From Patescibacteria group bacterium (lineage in GTDB: Bacteria; Patescibacteriota; Minisyncoccia; Phycocordibacterales; SBAW01): 6,802 nt of DNA. The notes under the pieces were generated by a model. The model did not search any database, was not told the origin of the DNA, and saw nothing but the letters and a program-made list of their open reading frames with translations. Shown piece after piece: positions 6,062 to 6,802 of the stretch (position 1 is its first letter; every line of letters starts with the position of its first letter). The translations under genes were made by a program, and so were the position numbers. The DNA is taken from contig JAGWIT010000046.1 in the NCBI GenBank assembly GCA_028866155.1, positions 1-6,802 of the forward strand, written 5' to 3'.

Positions 6062-6087
6062 TATTTCTTCCCCCCCATCAAGCGCTG
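6062..6087 (-). repeat. Near-copy of the secA 3' end (direct repeat, distal copy)
   Basis: Matches 6560-6585 at 24 of 26 positions in the same orientation. In frame it reads Q-R-L-M-G-G-K-K and then TAA (6063-6061); the true end reads Q-R-L-M-A-G-K-K and TAG. A TGA stop lies five codons upstream of the Q, so it is a gene-end fragment and not part of an open gene. Together with the true secA end it brackets hicBA. Confidence 0.85.
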
Positions 6088-6111
6088 TCGAGACGGGTAA
6101 AATCAATGCTT

Positions 6112-6327
6112 CTACCCAAAATCTTCGGCGGTAAGCTGCGATTGGCGCACTATCGAGCGAAAGGTGCCTTGCGGGATTTCTTTCTTGTGTGCGGGCACTA
6201 TGACAGTCAGAGTTTTCCCGATGCTTATTTTTCGATATTTCATATGGCTTCCCTTCTGTGATACAAAACTAAAACCATTCTTTTGTAGAACGGAAATAAT
6301 ATGGCTCGAGGAATGCAACCTCGGCAT
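6112..6327 (-). CDS. hicA: HicA family toxin (mRNA interferase)
   Basis: 71 aa, a dsRBD-like fold typical of HicA, a ribosome-independent mRNA-cleaving toxin neutralised by HicB. The catalytic histidine motif is present (QKGSHMKYR, H28), followed by VIVPAHKKEIPQGTFRSIVRQ (42-62) and the usual LT-x-EDF ending. Every expected element is there, so it looks active. The ATG is 3 nt after the hicB stop; no Shine-Dalgarno is visible, so translation is probably coupled to hicB. Toxin is downstream of antitoxin, the reverse of the order in the founding hicAB systems but seen in other members. Confidence 0.93.
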   Translation of the reverse strand: MPRLHSSSHIISVLQKNGFSFVSQKGSHMKYRKISIGKTLTVIVPAHKKEIPQGTFRSIVRQSQLTAEDFG

Positions 6328-6330
6328 AAG

Positions 6331-6534
6331 TTAGATAGAAACTATTTCTGGCTCTTCTACCGACGAAGCGGCGTCACCCGGCGCATCTTCAAAATATAAC
6401 TCCAAAGCCTCGCGCAAGTTATCGAGAGCTTCCTTTTTAGTCTCCCCAAAGCTCGACACATCCACGTTCAAAGACTGGGCAACATAATGCTTCCCTTCCC
6501 TCCAAATTACATTTTTGAGTCCTGCCACATTCAT
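6331..6534 (-). CDS. hicB: HicB family antitoxin, short form
   Basis: 67 aa. The partial RNase H-like HicB fold is clear: a strand pair VIWREGKHYVAQSLNVDVSSFG (9-30), then the helix ETKKEALDNLREALELYFED (31-50). The family role is to bind HicA and block its active site. The last 17 residues are acidic and probably flexible. No C-terminal helix-turn-helix or ribbon-helix-helix is present, so this antitoxin may not repress its own promoter as longer HicB proteins do. The ATG at 6532-6534 lies 7 nt after an extended -10 in the short gap behind secA, with no Shine-Dalgarno. hicA follows after 3 nt. Confidence 0.92.
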   Translation of the reverse strand: MNVAGLKNVIWREGKHYVAQSLNVDVSSFGETKKEALDNLREALELYFEDAPGDAASSVEEPEIVSI

Positions 6535-6541
6535 GCTTGAT

Positions 6542-6550
6542 AGTATAGCA
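6542..6550 (-). promoter_or_regulatory. Extended -10 promoter for hicBA, predicted leaderless or nearly so
   Basis: Minus-strand TGC-TATACT (6550 to 6542), 7 nt before the hicB ATG, 8 nt after the secA stop codon. A short inverted pair AGCA/TGCT overlaps its upstream edge and could be an operator, but is too short to rely on. No -35 match is seen. Confidence 0.55.
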
Positions 6551-6558
6551 TATTGCTC

Positions 6559-6802
6559 CTATTTCTTCCCCGCCATCAAGCGTTGGTGCTCTTCGGTGTT
6601 TTTCAGCCCGCAGTTCTTCCACTTCTTGCCGCTGCCGCAGGGGCATGGGTCATTGCGGCCTATTTCGCGCTCGCCGTTTTGGGCAGACGCGTCGGGGATG
6701 TTCAATTTTATTAGCGGTGTTGGCGCAGGAGTAGCGGCCAAGGATGTCGCGTTTGCCGTGCCCTCTTTGGTCAGGTTTTCAATCAGTTCAAATACGCGGC
6801 TC
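6559..6802 (-). CDS. secA: Preprotein translocase ATPase SecA, C-terminal fragment (cut by window edge)
   Basis: The frame is open to the window edge and encodes about 80 C-terminal residues; the start lies outside. SecA is the ATP-driven motor that pushes proteins through SecYEG. The visible part is an Ala/Pro/Thr-rich linker, then EREIGRNDPCPCGSGKKWKN and a third cysteine: the SEC-C zinc motif that normally ends SecA and helps bind SecB or ribosomes. The motif reads C-x-C-x8-C-G, with glycine where the fourth ligand (Cys or His) usually is; a His follows eight residues after the glycine (NTEEH). The end QRLMAGKK-TAG is duplicated 498 bp downstream. Another SEC-C protein is possible since the motor domains are not visible, but the linker and GRNDPCPCGSGKK context favour SecA. 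Confidence 0.8.
   Translation of the reverse strand, partial: SRVFELIENLTKEGTANATSLAATPAPTPLIKLNIPDASAQNGEREIGRNDPCPCGSGKKWKNCGLKNTEEHQRLMAGKK
6560..6585 (-). repeat. secA 3' end as proximal copy of the 26-bp direct repeat
   Basis: Last eight codons of the intact gene plus most of the stop. It is 24/26 identical to 6062-6087, with differences at 6572/6074 and 6583/6085. The repeat distance is 498 bp and the interval holds hicB, hicA and their promoter. Confidence 0.85.

Noticed and set aside
6062..6585. Complete integrative element with attL and attR
   Set aside because: The repeats look like attachment sites, but the 498-bp unit has no integrase or transfer gene, so I report only the repeat and its possible meanings.
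1..6802. tRNA or rRNA genes, CRISPR arrays, IS elements
   Set aside because: No cloverleaf pattern, no regularly spaced repeats and no transposase were seen on either strand.

Overview
The window is a compact, one-directional stretch of a small bacterial genome. All ten genes lie on the minus strand, gaps run from 3 to about 93 bp, and the only long spacers hold promoters, hairpins or repeats. Gene content and style suggest a Patescibacteria/CPR member, perhaps a Parcubacteria or Kaiserbacteria-like lineage. The clues are dispersed housekeeping genes (gatB without gatA/gatC), short proteins, a membrane-anchored excisionase-type HTH protein, and little use of Shine-Dalgarno sites. This placement is inference; no rRNA or other taxonomic marker is present.

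In the direction of transcription (right to left): the 3' end of secA (6802-6559); a HicB/HicA toxin-antitoxin pair in antitoxin-first order (6534-6112); a spacer carrying a 26-bp near-copy of the secA 3' end (6087-6062); an unrecognised 171-aa gene with a strong ribosome binding site (6020-5505) and a GAAA-loop terminator; a TspO/MBR membrane protein with a GTG start (5460-4993); a Nudix hydrolase (4962-4531) closely followed by a CcdA-type thiol transporter (4525-3773); a four-helix membrane protein of the YvlD/Phage_holin_4_2 family (3754-3413); the ribosome-associated GTPase ObgE (3390-2374); GatB of the tRNA amidotransferase (2310-859); and a protein with an N-terminal HTH and one C-terminal membrane segment (765-49). 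Positions 1-48 hold nothing I can call.

The genes are a mix of core functions: protein export (SecA), ribosome assembly (ObgE), Gln/Asn-tRNA formation (GatB), nucleotide clean-up (Nudix) and envelope or redox functions (CcdA, TspO, YvlD-like). They do not form one pathway.

Two patterns stand out. First, hicBA is bracketed by two copies (24/26 identical) of the last eight codons plus stop of secA. This looks like an insertion that regenerated the gene end, or a segmental duplication around the toxin-antitoxin unit. Second, five genes (hicB, tspO, nudix, the YvlD-like gene and the HTH gene), and possibly ccdA, have a -10-like hexamer (TATACT or TACAAT, often with an upstream TGn) only 4-8 nt before the start codon and no Shine-Dalgarno between. 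This predicts leaderless mRNAs, in contrast to obgE and the 171-aa gene, which have ordinary Shine-Dalgarno sites.
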